Notes under the pieces: generated by a model | Told to the model about the DNA's origin: nothing | Seen by the model: the letters and a program-made list of their open reading frames with translations, nothing else | Database searches by the model: none | Assembly (NCBI RefSeq): GCF_008040165.1 | Contig: NZ_VRUR01000001.1 | Span: 1,879,349-1,943,348, forward strand | Origin: Flagellimonas hymeniacidonis | GTDB lineage: Bacteria; Bacteroidota; Bacteroidia; Flavobacteriales; Flavobacteriaceae | DNA length: 64,000 nucleotides | Direction: 5' to 3' | Shown: piece after piece, positions 29,758 to 38,233 of the stretch | How the letters are laid out: each line of letters begins with the position of its first letter | Numbering within the stretch: the first letter of the stretch is position 1 | Position numbers and translations under genes: made by a program

Positions 29758-31031
29758 TCTACCAACGAAGTAGTGCCTTGTTTGCTGAGGCCAAAAAATA
29801 CATTCCAGGAGGGGTAAATTCCCCAGTTCGAGCATTTAAAGCAGTAGGTGGTGACCCCATTTTTGTAAAAGAGGCAAAAGGAGCCTATTTATATGATGAA
29901 GACGGCAACCAACTCATCGATTATATTGCTTCTTGGGGTCCGCTTATCTTGGGACACGCATACGAACCGGTGATCAATGCAGTGGTGGAGAAGGCAAAAA
30001 AGGGGACTTCCTTTGGAATGCCTACTGAAATTGAGACCGAATTGGCCAAAATGGCTGTTTCCATGGTGCCCAACATCGATAAGATTCGTTTTGTGAATAG
30101 TGGTACCGAAGCTTGTATGAGTGCAGTGCGATTAGCACGCGGATATACAGGAAAAGACAAGATCATCAAATTTGCAGGTTGCTATCACGGTCATTCAGAT
30201 TCTTTTTTGATTCAAGCAGGGAGTGGTGCGATAACTTTCGGTAGTCCCAATAGCCCTGGAGTAACCCAAGGCACAGCAAAGGATACGCTCTTAGCTGATT
30301 ATAATGATTTGGAAGGTGTAAAAGCATTGGCCGAGGCTAACAAAGGGGAAATTGCAGCCATTATTTTAGAACCCATTGCAGGCAATATGGGTTGTATTAT
30401 TCCTACTGATGAGTTTATCCATGGATTGCGACAATTGTGTACAGAAGAAGGCATTTTGCTATTGTTTGATGAAGTAATGACCGGTTTCCGATTGGGAAAA
30501 GGTGGCGCACAAGAAGCTTTGGGAATTGATGCCGATATCGTCATGTTTGGAAAAGTAATTGGAGGCGGCCTTCCCGTAGGTGCATTTGCCGCACGTGAAG
30601 AAATTATGTCCCATTTGGCGCCTGAAGGGCCGGTGTACCAGGCTGGGACTTTAAGTGGAAACCCTTTGGCCATGAGTGCCGGACTTGCTATGCTGACCGA
30701 ATTGAACAACAAACCAGAAGTATTTACCAGTTTAGCAGAGAAAACTGAATACCTGCACAAAGGCATTGCCGAGTTATTGACCGAAAAAAGTGTAGCAAAC
30801 CAAATTAACCGATACGGCAGCATGATTTCAGTGCATTTTTGTGAAGAGGCCGTGGTGGATTTTGCTTCCTCAGCAAAAGGAAACAATGACACCTTTAAAA
30901 AATATTTCCATGGCATGCTAGACCAAGGCATTTATTTACCTCCATCCGCATTTGAAAGTTATTTTTTAAACGACGCCATCAGCTATGTTGATTTGGATAA
31001 GACCATAGAAGCTGTTAAAAATATTTTTTAA
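29754..31031 (+). CDS. hemL: Glutamate-1-semialdehyde 2,1-aminomutase
   Basis: A 425-residue PLP enzyme that makes 5-aminolevulinate from glutamate-1-semialdehyde, the C5 route to heme. The PLP lysine is Lys267 in [30 protein letters not shown] (about 115-131) and the N-terminal [11 protein letters not shown] are family-diagnostic and separate it from other class III aminotransferases. Its ATG overlaps the LysM gene stop by 4 bases. Other hem genes are not in the window. Confidence 0.96.
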   Translation: MIYQRSSALFAEAKKYIPGGVNSPVRAFKAVGGDPIFVKEAKGAYLYDEDGNQLIDYIASWGPLILGHAYEPVINAVVEKAKKGTSFGMPTEIETELAKMAVSMVPNIDKIRFVNSGTEACMSAVRLARGYTGKDKIIKFAGCYHGHSDSFLIQAGSGAITFGSPNSPGVTQGTAKDTLLADYNDLEGVKALAEANKGEIAAIILEPIAGNMGCIIPTDEFIHGLRQLCTEEGILLLFDEVMTGFRLGKGGAQEALGIDADIVMFGKVIGGGLPVGAFAAREEIMSHLAPEGPVYQAGTLSGNPLAMSAGLAMLTELNNKPEVFTSLAEKTEYLHKGIAELLTEKSVANQINRYGSMISVHFCEEAVVDFASSAKGNNDTFKKYFHGMLDQGIYLPPSAFESYFLNDAISYVDLDKTIEAVKNIF

Positions 31032-31042
31032 ATTCTAATCTG

Positions 31043-31100
31043 CTCCAACCTTGGAGAAAGGGAAGGTGTATTGGCATGAAATGTCAAGACTGAAGGGTGA
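31043..31100 (+). repeat. Palindromic repeat unit, left of the DUF559 remnant
   Basis: Two hairpins in series: CTCCAA-CC-TTGGAG (31043-31056) and TTGGCAT-GAA-ATGTCAA (31071-31087), followed by GAAGGGTGA. The order (hairpin, GGGAAGGTG, second hairpin, GAAGGGT) matches the two units on the other side of the DUF559 gene. Confidence 0.65.
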
Positions 31101-31103
31101 TTG

Positions 31104-31456
31104 TTATTTAAAATACTCTTGAATCTCCTGAAGTACAAAAGGTAGATTATTGAATACCATTTTATTTTCAAACCTGATAACAGTAAAACCTAAACCTTCC
31201 AGATGTTTGGTTCTGATAAAATCCTTTTCTTGGGCTATGGAATTAAAATGGACTTGCCCGTCAAGTTCAATGATTAATTTTTCAGAAGCACAATAGAAGT
31301 CTACAATATAATTATCAATACTGTGTTGCCTCCTAAACTTTCTTCCTTCTAGTTTTTACCTTTAAGTTGTTTCCAGAGAAAGGCTTCTGCTGGAGTCAAT
31401 TTTTTACGTAGTTCTTTTCGGTACTGTTTGAGTGTAGGTTTGTTATGCCTTTTCAT
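31104..31456 (-). pseudogene. DUF559 (Vsr-like nuclease fold) gene, frameshifted
   Basis: An ATG at 31456 opens KQYRKELRKKLTPAEAFLW, the standard DUF559 N-terminus, but meets TAG after 34 codons, just after LKGK. Adding one A to the five-base A/T tract at 31353-31357 restores the frame LEGRKFRRQHSIDNYIVDFY and on to EIQEYFK and the stop at 31104. The total would be about 117 codons, normal for DUF559. The conserved DFYC and ELDG residues of the endonuclease-like core are present in the shifted frame. A genuine frameshift and a homopolymer sequencing error both fit. Palindromic repeats flank it on both sides. Confidence 0.85.
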
Positions 31457-31505
31457 AATATAAAAAGAGATTTGGAGCTAGTAAAGTAGCAAAATATAAA
31501 TTGGT

Positions 31506-31563
31506 TCACCCCTCCGTCATGATATAAATATCATGACACCTCCCCTCCTTTGAAGGGAGGAGC
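31506..31563 (-). repeat. Palindromic repeat unit, inverted copy
   Basis: Contains the perfect hairpin GTCATGATA-TAAA-TATCATGAC (31516-31537) and a CCTCCC/GGGAGG hairpin next to it. Read on the minus strand it has the same order as the unit at 31043-31100 (stem, GGAGGTG, stem, GGAGGGGTGA), so the two are inverted relative to each other around the DUF559 gene. Confidence 0.7.
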
Positions 31564-31589
31564 TTTTTTAGTTTTTTAAGCACATACGG

Positions 31590-31634
31590 CTCCTTCCCTA
31601 TGCAAGGGAAGGTGTCCGAAGGACGGAAGGGTTA
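31590..31634 (+). repeat. Palindromic repeat unit, third copy
   Basis: CCTTCCCT-ATGCA-AGGGAAGG hairpin, then GTCC-GAA-GGAC hairpin, then GGAAGGGTTA. Same order and orientation as the 31043 unit. Confidence 0.65.
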
Positions 31635-31654
31635 GTACTTGTATAGGACAAGAC

Positions 31655-32818
31655 TCATTTCCTAAGCAACCCAACCAACCCTAAAACAGGCCCAAGCGCC
31701 AATATCGCATACAAATAATTGAATTGGATTTCTGGTTGAAGCGCAGTAACCAATTGAATACTCACAATGGTAATGGCAAAGCCAATAGAATTGACAATAG
31801 TCAATGCGGTACCTTTGATTTCCACAGGAGCATTTTGCGCAACAAGGGTGGAAAAAAGCGGAGAATCTGCAATGACCACCATTCCCCAAAAAATTAGAAA
31901 ACCAACAAATACCAGTTCTGAATCGACCATAAAAAATAACGGAGATATCAAACAACAAACTCCTGATAGTAACAATGCCGTAGCTGCTGTTTTTTTAACC
32001 CCAATTTTCTGGGAAGCATACCCGCCGATGACACAGGCTAAACCACCCAAAGCGATGATTGTAAAAGATAAGAGGGAAATATTTAGAGCTACATCCTCAT
32101 GTGCGAGGGCGTAGGCATGCAACATTACAGGTACAAAGGCCCAAAACGAATACAGTTCCCACATATGACCAAAATATCCAAATGCCGCTGCCCTAAAATT
32201 GGGTTTCTTAAAGATGGTAAAACAAGCTGTAAAATCTAGATTTAGGCTACTTTTTCTATAAGGGCCATTAGGTACGAGCGTAACGATTAAGATACCACCC
32301 AAAACGGCAAGGATGGAAGTAGTCAATAAAACCGATTGCCAGGAAAAAATAGTGATAAACCCTTTTAAAAGATAAGGTAAAGCAGTACCCACGACCAAAG
32401 CGCCTACCAGATAGCTAAGCGATTTGCCTAACCCCTTATCAAAATAATCTGCGGCGATTTTCATCCCTACGGGATAAATGCCTGCCAAAAAAAAGCCCGT
32501 TAAAAAACGAAGCCCCAAAATAGTGCCCAACGTATTGCTCTGCCAAATAACCCCGACATTGCACAATGCCCCAAGCAAAGCACTTACCAAAAACACTTTG
32601 GAAGGCGAATACCGATCCGTAAGCGTAAAGACGGCAAAAAGCAGCGTACCTGTAATAAACCCAAATTGCACGGCTGAGGTTAAGTGCCCCAATGCATTGG
32701 ATTGCAACCCAAAATTAGCAACCAGATCACCCATAACTCCGTTCCCAGCAAACCATAAGGATGTGCAAAAAAATTGCGCAATTACAATGATTGAAAGAAT
32801 ATGTTTGGGAGGTTTCAT
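31655..32818 (-). CDS. MFS transporter
   Basis: A 387-residue Major Facilitator Superfamily protein with 11-12 hydrophobic segments. A loop with TDRYSPSKVFL follows TM2, close to the MFS loop-2 motif, and a GLRFLTGFFLAGIYPVGMK segment follows it, typical of the MFS_1 group. Substrate cannot be told; related flavobacterial proteins are annotated as general or aromatic-acid permeases. It stands alone, next to the palindromic repeats and an unknown exported protein gene. Confidence 0.88.
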   Translation of the reverse strand: MKPPKHILSIIVIAQFFCTSLWFAGNGVMGDLVANFGLQSNALGHLTSAVQFGFITGTLLFAVFTLTDRYSPSKVFLVSALLGALCNVGVIWQSNTLGTILGLRFLTGFFLAGIYPVGMKIAADYFDKGLGKSLSYLVGALVVGTALPYLLKGFITIFSWQSVLLTTSILAVLGGILIVTLVPNGPYRKSSLNLDFTACFTIFKKPNFRAAAFGYFGHMWELYSFWAFVPVMLHAYALAHEDVALNISLLSFTIIALGGLACVIGGYASQKIGVKKTAATALLLSGVCCLISPLFFMVDSELVFVGFLIFWGMVVIADSPLFSTLVAQNAPVEIKGTALTIVNSIGFAITIVSIQLVTALQPEIQFNYLYAILALGPVLGLVGLLRK

Positions 32819-32899
32819 GCTTCTATTTGGCTATGATACTGTCGTTTTGAGAAGGACAGCTTTACGAAAATAGACGAAAAATAGAATTAATGCCCACTT

Positions 32900-33397
32900 T
32901 CAAAAGCGCATGGCAAGCCCAAACCCCTTACCATCAGCAATTACCCTAAATTCTGGTTGAAATTGATATTGGGCAGTTGCACTCATGGCAATATTGTAGG
33001 AATCGATGCCTTTATTGACATTATTAAAGGTTCTAAAAGATAGATGCAAACTTATTAGTGCAATACCACCACCAAGATAGGCAAGTTCCCATGTGGGCTC
33101 TCGATGTGCTGATTTTTGGCCTAAAGGTACTCCTATTAAAGCCCCTCCAGAAAAGGCCAAAATATTGGATAGTAATTTTTGGGATTTAGCTCGTTTAATA
33201 AGCGCATTGGCTTTTTTAACAGACTCGGTCGCCGAGACCAATTCTTTCCAGGTAAGGCGCTCTCCATCCTTGTAAAACCGATAGCCAAGTGCTCTAACTT
33301 TCATTTCTATCTGATCATCGGATGGAGTATTGTCTTGGGCTTGTATCATAGAAGTTGATAAAAGAATACAGCATGCGATTAAGATTACGTTTTTCAT
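32900..33397 (-). CDS. Exported protein of unknown function
   Basis: A 165-residue protein. I start it at 33397 because a clean signal peptide (about 1-19, ending MIQAQ) then leads; a longer frame reaches 33484 but begins with sequence unlike a signal. A mid-protein hydrophobic stretch (about 70-110, with Gly/Ala) suggests two short helices or an amphipathic region. It ends in Phe (AMRF), as many outer-membrane proteins do, but has too few beta strands for a full barrel. No family recognised. Confidence 0.65.
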   Translation of the reverse strand: MKNVILIACCILLSTSMIQAQDNTPSDDQIEMKVRALGYRFYKDGERLTWKELVSATESVKKANALIKRAKSQKLLSNILAFSGGALIGVPLGQKSAHREPTWELAYLGGGIALISLHLSFRTFNNVNKGIDSYNIAMSATAQYQFQPEFRVIADGKGFGLAMRF

Positions 33398-33532
33398 AAG
33401 GTGGGTTATATAGTAGTTGTTATTTTCTCCATCAGAAACACTCTGAAGACTTATGGATTTATCTAAAAACCGAAAAATAGTCATTTCGAGGTGATAAGAG
33501 AAACTAGGATTGAAGAATCTATATAAAATCTT

Positions 33533-34264
33533 TTAGCCTTTGATTACGGCCCGTAAAAAAGCTTCAACTGCTGGAGAACGACCTAACGGTTCCAAAAAAC
33601 AGGTATATACATTTACCAAAACCGCCAAATAAGTGGCCGGGTGTTTTATCTTTTTATATTTCCATGCGGCCAAGAGGATCATACCAATGATCAACACTTG
33701 CGTAAGATATATGGGAGACATGATATCAATATGGGGCCAATCTTGGGCATTTAGACCAACATGTGCATTTTGTATACCACGGCCCAAAGCGGGCATCATG
33801 ATCAAAAACACTGTAGTAATTAACCACCAGGCATGATCCTCCAAACTTTTTCGCTTTATAATGCTCATGAGTACGGCGTACCCAAAGGCCAGGATCATTA
33901 TAATTTCCACAGCCGCCACCCCAAGAAAGAACCATGGCTCAAAAGGGCCAAAATCGTCCTTAAATTGAGCAGCGTCGTTGGCGTTTATTATATCCCTAAA
34001 CAGCATGCTAAAGGCGGTAATGCAGACACCTCCTGCCAAGAACATGCCTATAATACCATTAGTACGGTGTTTTTGTAATTGACCATGTGTAGCATAGTAA
34101 GGCTGTATGATCAGATATAGATACCAAATAGTACCGTTCCAGTAATGTACGTGTACAGACCATGCTTTTTGGGCAAATTCTCCCCAATAATCACCAAAAA
34201 TGCCAAATTGCATAAAAATCATGGGAATGATCATCCATTTGTACAGACTTTTGTAATGGTCCAT
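33533..34264 (-). CDS. Multi-pass membrane protein, unknown function
   Basis: A 243-residue integral membrane protein with about seven hydrophobic segments and few loops. WSVHVHYWNGTIWYLYLIIQ (about 34-53) and HAWWLITTVF (about 143-152) carry conserved-looking His and Trp residues within membrane regions. I do not recognise a named family. It lies divergently from the TetR gene with 208 bases between them, so it might share that regulator, but the operator found lies much closer to tetR. Confidence 0.7.
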   Translation of the reverse strand: MDHYKSLYKWMIIPMIFMQFGIFGDYWGEFAQKAWSVHVHYWNGTIWYLYLIIQPYYATHGQLQKHRTNGIIGMFLAGGVCITAFSMLFRDIINANDAAQFKDDFGPFEPWFFLGVAAVEIIMILAFGYAVLMSIIKRKSLEDHAWWLITTVFLIMMPALGRGIQNAHVGLNAQDWPHIDIMSPIYLTQVLIIGMILLAAWKYKKIKHPATYLAVLVNVYTCFLEPLGRSPAVEAFLRAVIKG

Positions 34265-34425
34265 TTTGCTATTGTTTAGTTGTTAGAAAATGACATCGTT
34301 AATCGCTGCAGGTGGGGGAATGCAGTGAACAGCTTTACAAAAAATAGGGGGAGCTTGTTGCTTACAAGATAATTAAAATTTGATTCGGGAGATAAACATC
34401 CATGATTAGTTAATAAATGTTAAAA

Positions 34426-34447
34426 TTTTACCGAACGTTTGGTAAAA
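34426..34447. promoter_or_regulatory. TetR operator overlapping the tetR promoter
   Basis: TTTTACCGAACGTTTGGTAAAA is a 22-bp palindrome with one mismatched pair. Its core ACCGAACGTT recurs in the perfect palindrome at 35055-35074. The right half contains TTTG (34438-34441), which is spaced 19 bases from the -7 box, so repressor binding would cover the -33 element. Confidence 0.85.
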
Positions 34448-34460
34448 TTGAAAATGATAG

Positions 34461-34468
34461 TATATTTG
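34461..34468 (+). promoter_or_regulatory. -7 box of tetR
   Basis: TATATTTG (TAnnTTTG consensus), 19 bases after the TTTG -33 box at 34438-34441. Only 4 bases separate it from the tetR ATG, so the transcript may be leaderless or translation may start at the second ATG (34479). Confidence 0.7.
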
Positions 34469-34472
34469 TCCC

Positions 34473-35036
34473 ATGAGAATGGCAAAAGTATCAGATCTAG
34501 AAATTTTAAACGGTCTCATGTCCGTGTTCCGTGCAAAGGGATATGACGGGGCGAGTTTAAATGAATTGGCAGAAGCTACGGGTCTAAAAAAAGCTAGTCT
34601 CTATCATCGATTTCCTGGGGGCAAAAAAGAAATGACCGCCGCCGTGCTTGACTTTATGGAATCTTGGATTATTAATAAGGTCTATAAAGTCCTCTCAGAT
34701 GACAAAGTTTCATCAAAGGTTCGTTTGCAGGAAGCTTTGACCAACATAAGTGCAGTTTATGGTGGAGGAAAAGAAGTTTGCTTGTACCGTTCCCTTTCAA
34801 TGGACACTGGGATGGCCTTATTCGGTGAGAAAATAGAAAAGGGAATCAATCAGTGGTTAGGATCGTTTGTTGTTCTGGGCAAGGCAATGGAACTAGACGA
34901 AGCGACTGCCACGCAGTTTGCGAGGCAGACATTTATAGATGTTCAGGGAAGTTTGGTTTTGTCCAAGGCGATGGACAGCACCGAACCATTTTTACAAGCT
35001 ATCAAACAAATTGAAACACGCTATACCAACGCCTAA
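34473..35036 (+). CDS. TetR-family repressor
   Basis: A 187-residue TetR regulator. The N-terminal helix-turn-helix (about 24-46; ASLNELAEATGLKKASLYHRF) fits the family well; the C-terminal ligand-binding domain is divergent, as usual. The paired palindromes upstream of its own gene and of the next gene show that it most likely represses both. Its ligand is probably a substrate or product of the hydrolase or of the MFS transporter nearby, which is inference. Confidence 0.93.
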   Translation: MRMAKVSDLEILNGLMSVFRAKGYDGASLNELAEATGLKKASLYHRFPGGKKEMTAAVLDFMESWIINKVYKVLSDDKVSSKVRLQEALTNISAVYGGGKEVCLYRSLSMDTGMALFGEKIEKGINQWLGSFVVLGKAMELDEATATQFARQTFIDVQGSLVLSKAMDSTEPFLQAIKQIETRYTNA

Positions 35037-35054
35037 AAAAATTTAACCAAATAT

Positions 35055-35074
35055 ATTACCGAACGTTCGGTAAT
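35055..35074. promoter_or_regulatory. TetR operator before the hydrolase gene
   Basis: ATTACCGAACGTTCGGTAAT is a perfect 20-bp palindrome, 31 bases before the hydrolase ATG and 18 bases after the tetR stop. It shares ACCGAACGTT with the operator at 34426-34447. Confidence 0.9.
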
Positions 35075-35105
35075 TACAAATATCAAAACAATTAATATTA
35101 AGACA

Positions 35106-36071
35106 ATGAAAACTAGAAAAATCACAGTTACACTTTTTATGTTGGCAACAGTATTTGCCATAAACCTTAATGGACAGGCCAAAAGAAAATCCGTAACCCA
35201 AGATGATTATCCAACCACTTTTCACACAACCAAGGTAGCCGGATTGGATATTTTTTACCGCGAAGCCGGACCTAAAGATGCTCCTACCTTGCTTTTATTG
35301 CACGGGTATCCTACCTCTTCGCATATGTTCCGAAATTTGATGGAAGACTTGTCTTCAGACTATCATCTAATTGCCCCAGATTACCCAGGGTATGGACATA
35401 GCTCGCAACCCGCCATGGCAGATTTTGAATATTCTTTTGACAATTTTGCCGAAATAGTAGATGAATTATTGGTACAGTTAAAAGTGGACCGTTACAGCCT
35501 GTACTTAATGGATTATGGTGCGCCAGTGGGTTATCGCATCTTTGAAAAACACCCAGAGCGTGTGGATGCATTTATCGTTCAAAATGGAAATGCGTATGTT
35601 GAAGGTTTGGCTGATTTCTGGGACCCACTACGCAAACTTTGGGCAGACAATTCAGAAGAAAACAAAAAACCTTTGGAAGGATTCCATCAAATAGGCGGCT
35701 TAAAATGGCAGTACCTACATGGTGTTCAGGATAGTACTAAAATTAGCCCTGATAACTGGAACCATGATCTACAACATTTAACCCGTCCAGAAAATAATGA
35801 GATTCAACTGGCTATGTTTTATGATTATAGAACCAACGTAGGAAGATATCCAGGATGGCAAAAGCTTTTCAGGGAATACCAAGTACCTACTTTGATTGTA
35901 TGGGGAAAGAACGATTACATTTTTCCTCCTTCAGGAGCTCATCCTTATAAAAAGGATCTTAAGAATGTAGAATTCCATTTGTTGAACACTGGTCACTTTG
36001 CTTTGGAAGAAAAAGGTGATGAAATTGCGAACTATATCTACAATTTCCTTGGGAAGAACAATATAAAATAA
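35106..36071 (+). CDS. Exported alpha/beta hydrolase, epoxide-hydrolase/dehalogenase-like
   Basis: A 321-residue protein with a signal peptide (about 1-24). LHGYPTSSHMFRNL (65-78) forms the oxyanion-hole region. The nucleophile position holds Asp136 in LMDYGAP, as in epoxide hydrolases and haloalkane dehalogenases, rather than Ser. NTGHFALEE near 295-303 supplies the catalytic His. The Asp nucleophile makes esterase activity unlikely. It follows the tetR gene behind a perfect palindromic operator and ends in a strong terminator, so it forms a single-gene unit under that repressor. Substrate is unknown. Confidence 0.88.
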   Translation: MKTRKITVTLFMLATVFAINLNGQAKRKSVTQDDYPTTFHTTKVAGLDIFYREAGPKDAPTLLLLHGYPTSSHMFRNLMEDLSSDYHLIAPDYPGYGHSSQPAMADFEYSFDNFAEIVDELLVQLKVDRYSLYLMDYGAPVGYRIFEKHPERVDAFIVQNGNAYVEGLADFWDPLRKLWADNSEENKKPLEGFHQIGGLKWQYLHGVQDSTKISPDNWNHDLQHLTRPENNEIQLAMFYDYRTNVGRYPGWQKLFREYQVPTLIVWGKNDYIFPPSGAHPYKKDLKNVEFHLLNTGHFALEEKGDEIANYIYNFLGKNNIK

Positions 36072-36077
36072 TAATGG

Positions 36078-36129
36078 CACTGCCCGTAGCATGTTTTTTT
36101 TCATGATGCCGCGGGTAGTGTTTTTTTTG
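36078..36129 (+). terminator. Terminator of the hydrolase gene
   Basis: A long hairpin (CACTGCCCG paired with CGGGTAGTG, extended by AGCAT/ATGC pairs) is followed by nine T residues, 7 bases after the hydrolase stop. Confidence 0.9.
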
Positions 36130-36171
36130 TTTTTACGACTCACTAACAAACAACAATAGACAGATTATAAG

Positions 36172-36594
36172 ATGAACCAAGACGAGATAAAATTCCCAAT
36201 ACCTCCCTTTACTTTGGAGACAGCGAAACAAAAAATACAATTGGCGGAAGATGCTTGGAACAGTCAAAACCCAGTGAAAGTCTCTAAAGCCTATACAATG
36301 GACAGCGAATGGCGTAACCGTTCCCAGTTTGTGAATGGGCGGGAGGAGATTCAACAATTCCTAACGGACAAATGGCAAAATGAGCGTAATTATCGATTGA
36401 AAAAAGAATATTGGGCACATGGAGATGATCGCATTGCAGTTCGTTTTGAATATGAGTACCAAACTAAAGAAGGGGATTGGTTTAGGGCATACGGTAATGA
36501 AAATTGGCAATTTGATGCAAAAGGGTTGATGAAGAAGCGTTATGCCAGCATCAATGATGTTCCCATAAATGAAGGAGATAGAAAGTTAAAGTAA
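36172..36594 (+). CDS. DUF1348 (SnoaL-like) protein
   Basis: A 140-residue NTF2-fold protein of the DUF1348 group, without signal peptide. [21 protein letters not shown] (about 26-46) and the [25 protein letters not shown] middle section are family-typical; the tail [10 protein letters not shown] is conserved. The cytoplasmic protein has no proven reaction. It has its own short upstream region after the hydrolase terminator and ends at a bidirectional terminator shared with the SRPBCC gene. Confidence 0.87.
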   Translation: MNQDEIKFPIPPFTLETAKQKIQLAEDAWNSQNPVKVSKAYTMDSEWRNRSQFVNGREEIQQFLTDKWQNERNYRLKKEYWAHGDDRIAVRFEYEYQTKEGDWFRAYGNENWQFDAKGLMKKRYASINDVPINEGDRKLK

Positions 36595-36602
36595 ATAGGA
36601 AA

Positions 36603-36630
36603 GAAAAGCGGGGCAATTGCCCCGCTTTTC
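36603..36630. terminator. Bidirectional terminator
   Basis: Perfect palindrome GAAAAGCGGGGCAA/TTGCCCCGCTTTTC between two convergent genes, with T-runs on both strands. The core AGCGGGGCAATTGCCCCGCT recurs at 38177-38204. Confidence 0.95.
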
Positions 36631-36657
36631 ATGTATGGCGAACATAATCTTTAGGTT

Positions 36658-37080
36658 TTAACCCTTGTTGATATATTCTTCCATATCATTTAATCCCATG
36701 CCCCAAAGATTGATAAAAGCTTCCTGGGCCTTTTCAGCGTTCTCTGAAGCAGATTCAAAGGTTGCTGACCAATTTACTATGGCCAGACCATCAGTATTGC
36801 TATCCACGCTCATGGTACCAATAATGTTTTCCACAGGCAACATATCTTGTTTTGGAATTGCATATTTAAAGATGCGAGTTTCATGATTCACTTCCAAGAT
36901 GTCCTCGGTAAACTGATGCCCTTCACCTGTTTCGCAGTAACGTTTGTCACCATCCACACGGCAACTTTTAATTAGCGAGTTGAACCATTTGTCAACTCCA
37001 CTCACGGCTCCAATAACCTCCCATGCTTTTTCAGGAGTCACGTTAAGTTCTTTTGAAATTTTTTCATGATACGTTTTCAT
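36658..37080 (-). CDS. SRPBCC-fold protein
   Basis: A 140-residue protein of the START/Bet v1-like SRPBCC superfamily, shaped as a helix-grip with a hydrophobic pocket. EKAWEVIGAVSGVDKW (about 17-32) and the NWSATFE strand fit the polyketide-cyclase branch. Its ligand is unknown. It is in the same direction as the AraC gene 76 bases upstream of it and may be cotranscribed or controlled by it. Confidence 0.82.
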   Translation of the reverse strand: MKTYHEKISKELNVTPEKAWEVIGAVSGVDKWFNSLIKSCRVDGDKRYCETGEGHQFTEDILEVNHETRIFKYAIPKQDMLPVENIIGTMSVDSNTDGLAIVNWSATFESASENAEKAQEAFINLWGMGLNDMEEYINKG

Positions 37081-37155
37081 AATAGAAATGATTAAGGTTT
37101 TTAATACCTCAAAATTCCCCGTAATCTCCTAGAATGTATTGTTCGAAAAGTCTAA

Positions 37156-38007
37156 CTATTTGTCTGACAGGTTCAATTTAAATACGGTTGGACTCATACC
37201 GTATTCTTGTTTGAATTTTTTTGAAAAATGACTAATAGTTTTAAAACCACAATCATATGCAATTGCACTTATTGATAAATCCGAGATGGTTAAGAGTTCC
37301 TTAGATTTTTCAAGTCGCTTTGCGCTAATATATTGGGATGGAGAAGTATCATAGGTTTCTTTGAACATACGTTTAAAGGAAGAAAGGCTCATATAGTTGA
37401 GTTGGGCAAGCTCCCCCACGGTTACATCTGAAAAAATATGTGATTCAATACTTTTTTTAAAACCTATAACGCGTTTAGAAAACAAGTTTTCCAAAATGTG
37501 TCTAACATTTGATGCATCTTTGGTCTGCATCAACAGTAAAATAATTTCTTTGACCTTTAAGACCAACATGTCTTCATTGGCCAGTTGTGGATGGTCAAAA
37601 TAGAAGAGAATATCCTCAATGTATTTTTCAATAGGTGCAGAAGCATGTATTACGGTCATGTTGTTTCCGGTATATACTTTTTTCTTGTATAAAAAGGAAG
37701 GTGTTTCTTTTTCATAGATCTTTCGTAAAACTTCTGGATGAAAATGTACGGCTACAGCCTCATACATGCCTGTTTCAGAATCAGAAACCATCTGTGACAA
37801 ATAGCTACCACATTTCATTAAAACAGATTGCCCTTGGTAAGACTTTAAGACTTCATCTTCCGAAATGGAATTATAGGCACCTTGGCGAATATGAACAAAA
37901 CATGCTTCATTGGGCATGGGGTTTGGCTTTTTAAAAGGCGGCCTGATCAGCGCCAATTCAAAAAGTAATTTCCCGAAAAGATATATGGTCTTATGTTCAA
38001 CAATCAC
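37156..38007 (-). CDS. AraC-family transcriptional regulator
   Basis: A 283-residue AraC regulator: N-terminal sensor domain (about 1-160), C-terminal double helix-turn-helix (about 185-280) with LAQLNYMSLSSFKRMFKE and ISAIAYDCGFKTISHFSKKF. The length is standard. It lies upstream of the SRPBCC gene on the same strand, its likely target. The effector is unknown. Confidence 0.92.
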   Translation of the reverse strand: MIVEHKTIYLFGKLLFELALIRPPFKKPNPMPNEACFVHIRQGAYNSISEDEVLKSYQGQSVLMKCGSYLSQMVSDSETGMYEAVAVHFHPEVLRKIYEKETPSFLYKKKVYTGNNMTVIHASAPIEKYIEDILFYFDHPQLANEDMLVLKVKEIILLLMQTKDASNVRHILENLFSKRVIGFKKSIESHIFSDVTVGELAQLNYMSLSSFKRMFKETYDTSPSQYISAKRLEKSKELLTISDLSISAIAYDCGFKTISHFSKKFKQEYGMSPTVFKLNLSDK

Positions 38008-38176
38008 AACAGTTATATTGCATTGGCTAAAATAGGCGTAATTGCGTAGCCAAAATTTTTGTAATGAAAGGATTCACGATGTGAAATTACTTGAATTACA
38101 CTGAATACTGTTTTACAAAAAGTTCATTTTTTTGTTGAATTAGTTCATTGGATGTAAAAATCATATCGCTATAAAA

Positions 38177-38204
38177 AAGAAGCGGGGCAATTGCCCCGCT
38201 TCTT
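38177..38204. terminator. Terminator of the DoxX-HmuY-receptor unit
   Basis: Perfect palindrome AAGAAGCGGGGCAA/TTGCCCCGCTTCTT, 28 bases after the DoxX stop. The core is identical to the one at 36603-36630. Confidence 0.92.
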
Positions 38205-38233
38205 CAACAAACTAACTAAAACTCAAACTAACT
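38205..38233 (-). promoter_or_regulatory. Stop-codon-rich 3'-UTR motif
   Basis: On the minus strand, directly after the DoxX stop, the sequence runs TAGTTAGTTTGAGTTTTAG and on to a terminator. It holds TAG or TGA in all three frames. Related copies lie at 56059-56072, 56711-56724 and 58281-58299, each between a stop codon and a terminator. Confidence 0.5.

Noticed and set aside
31043..31634. Insertion sequence around the DUF559 gene
   Set aside because: No transposase and no target-site duplication could be seen; the flanks are multi-stem palindromes rather than simple terminal inverted repeats.
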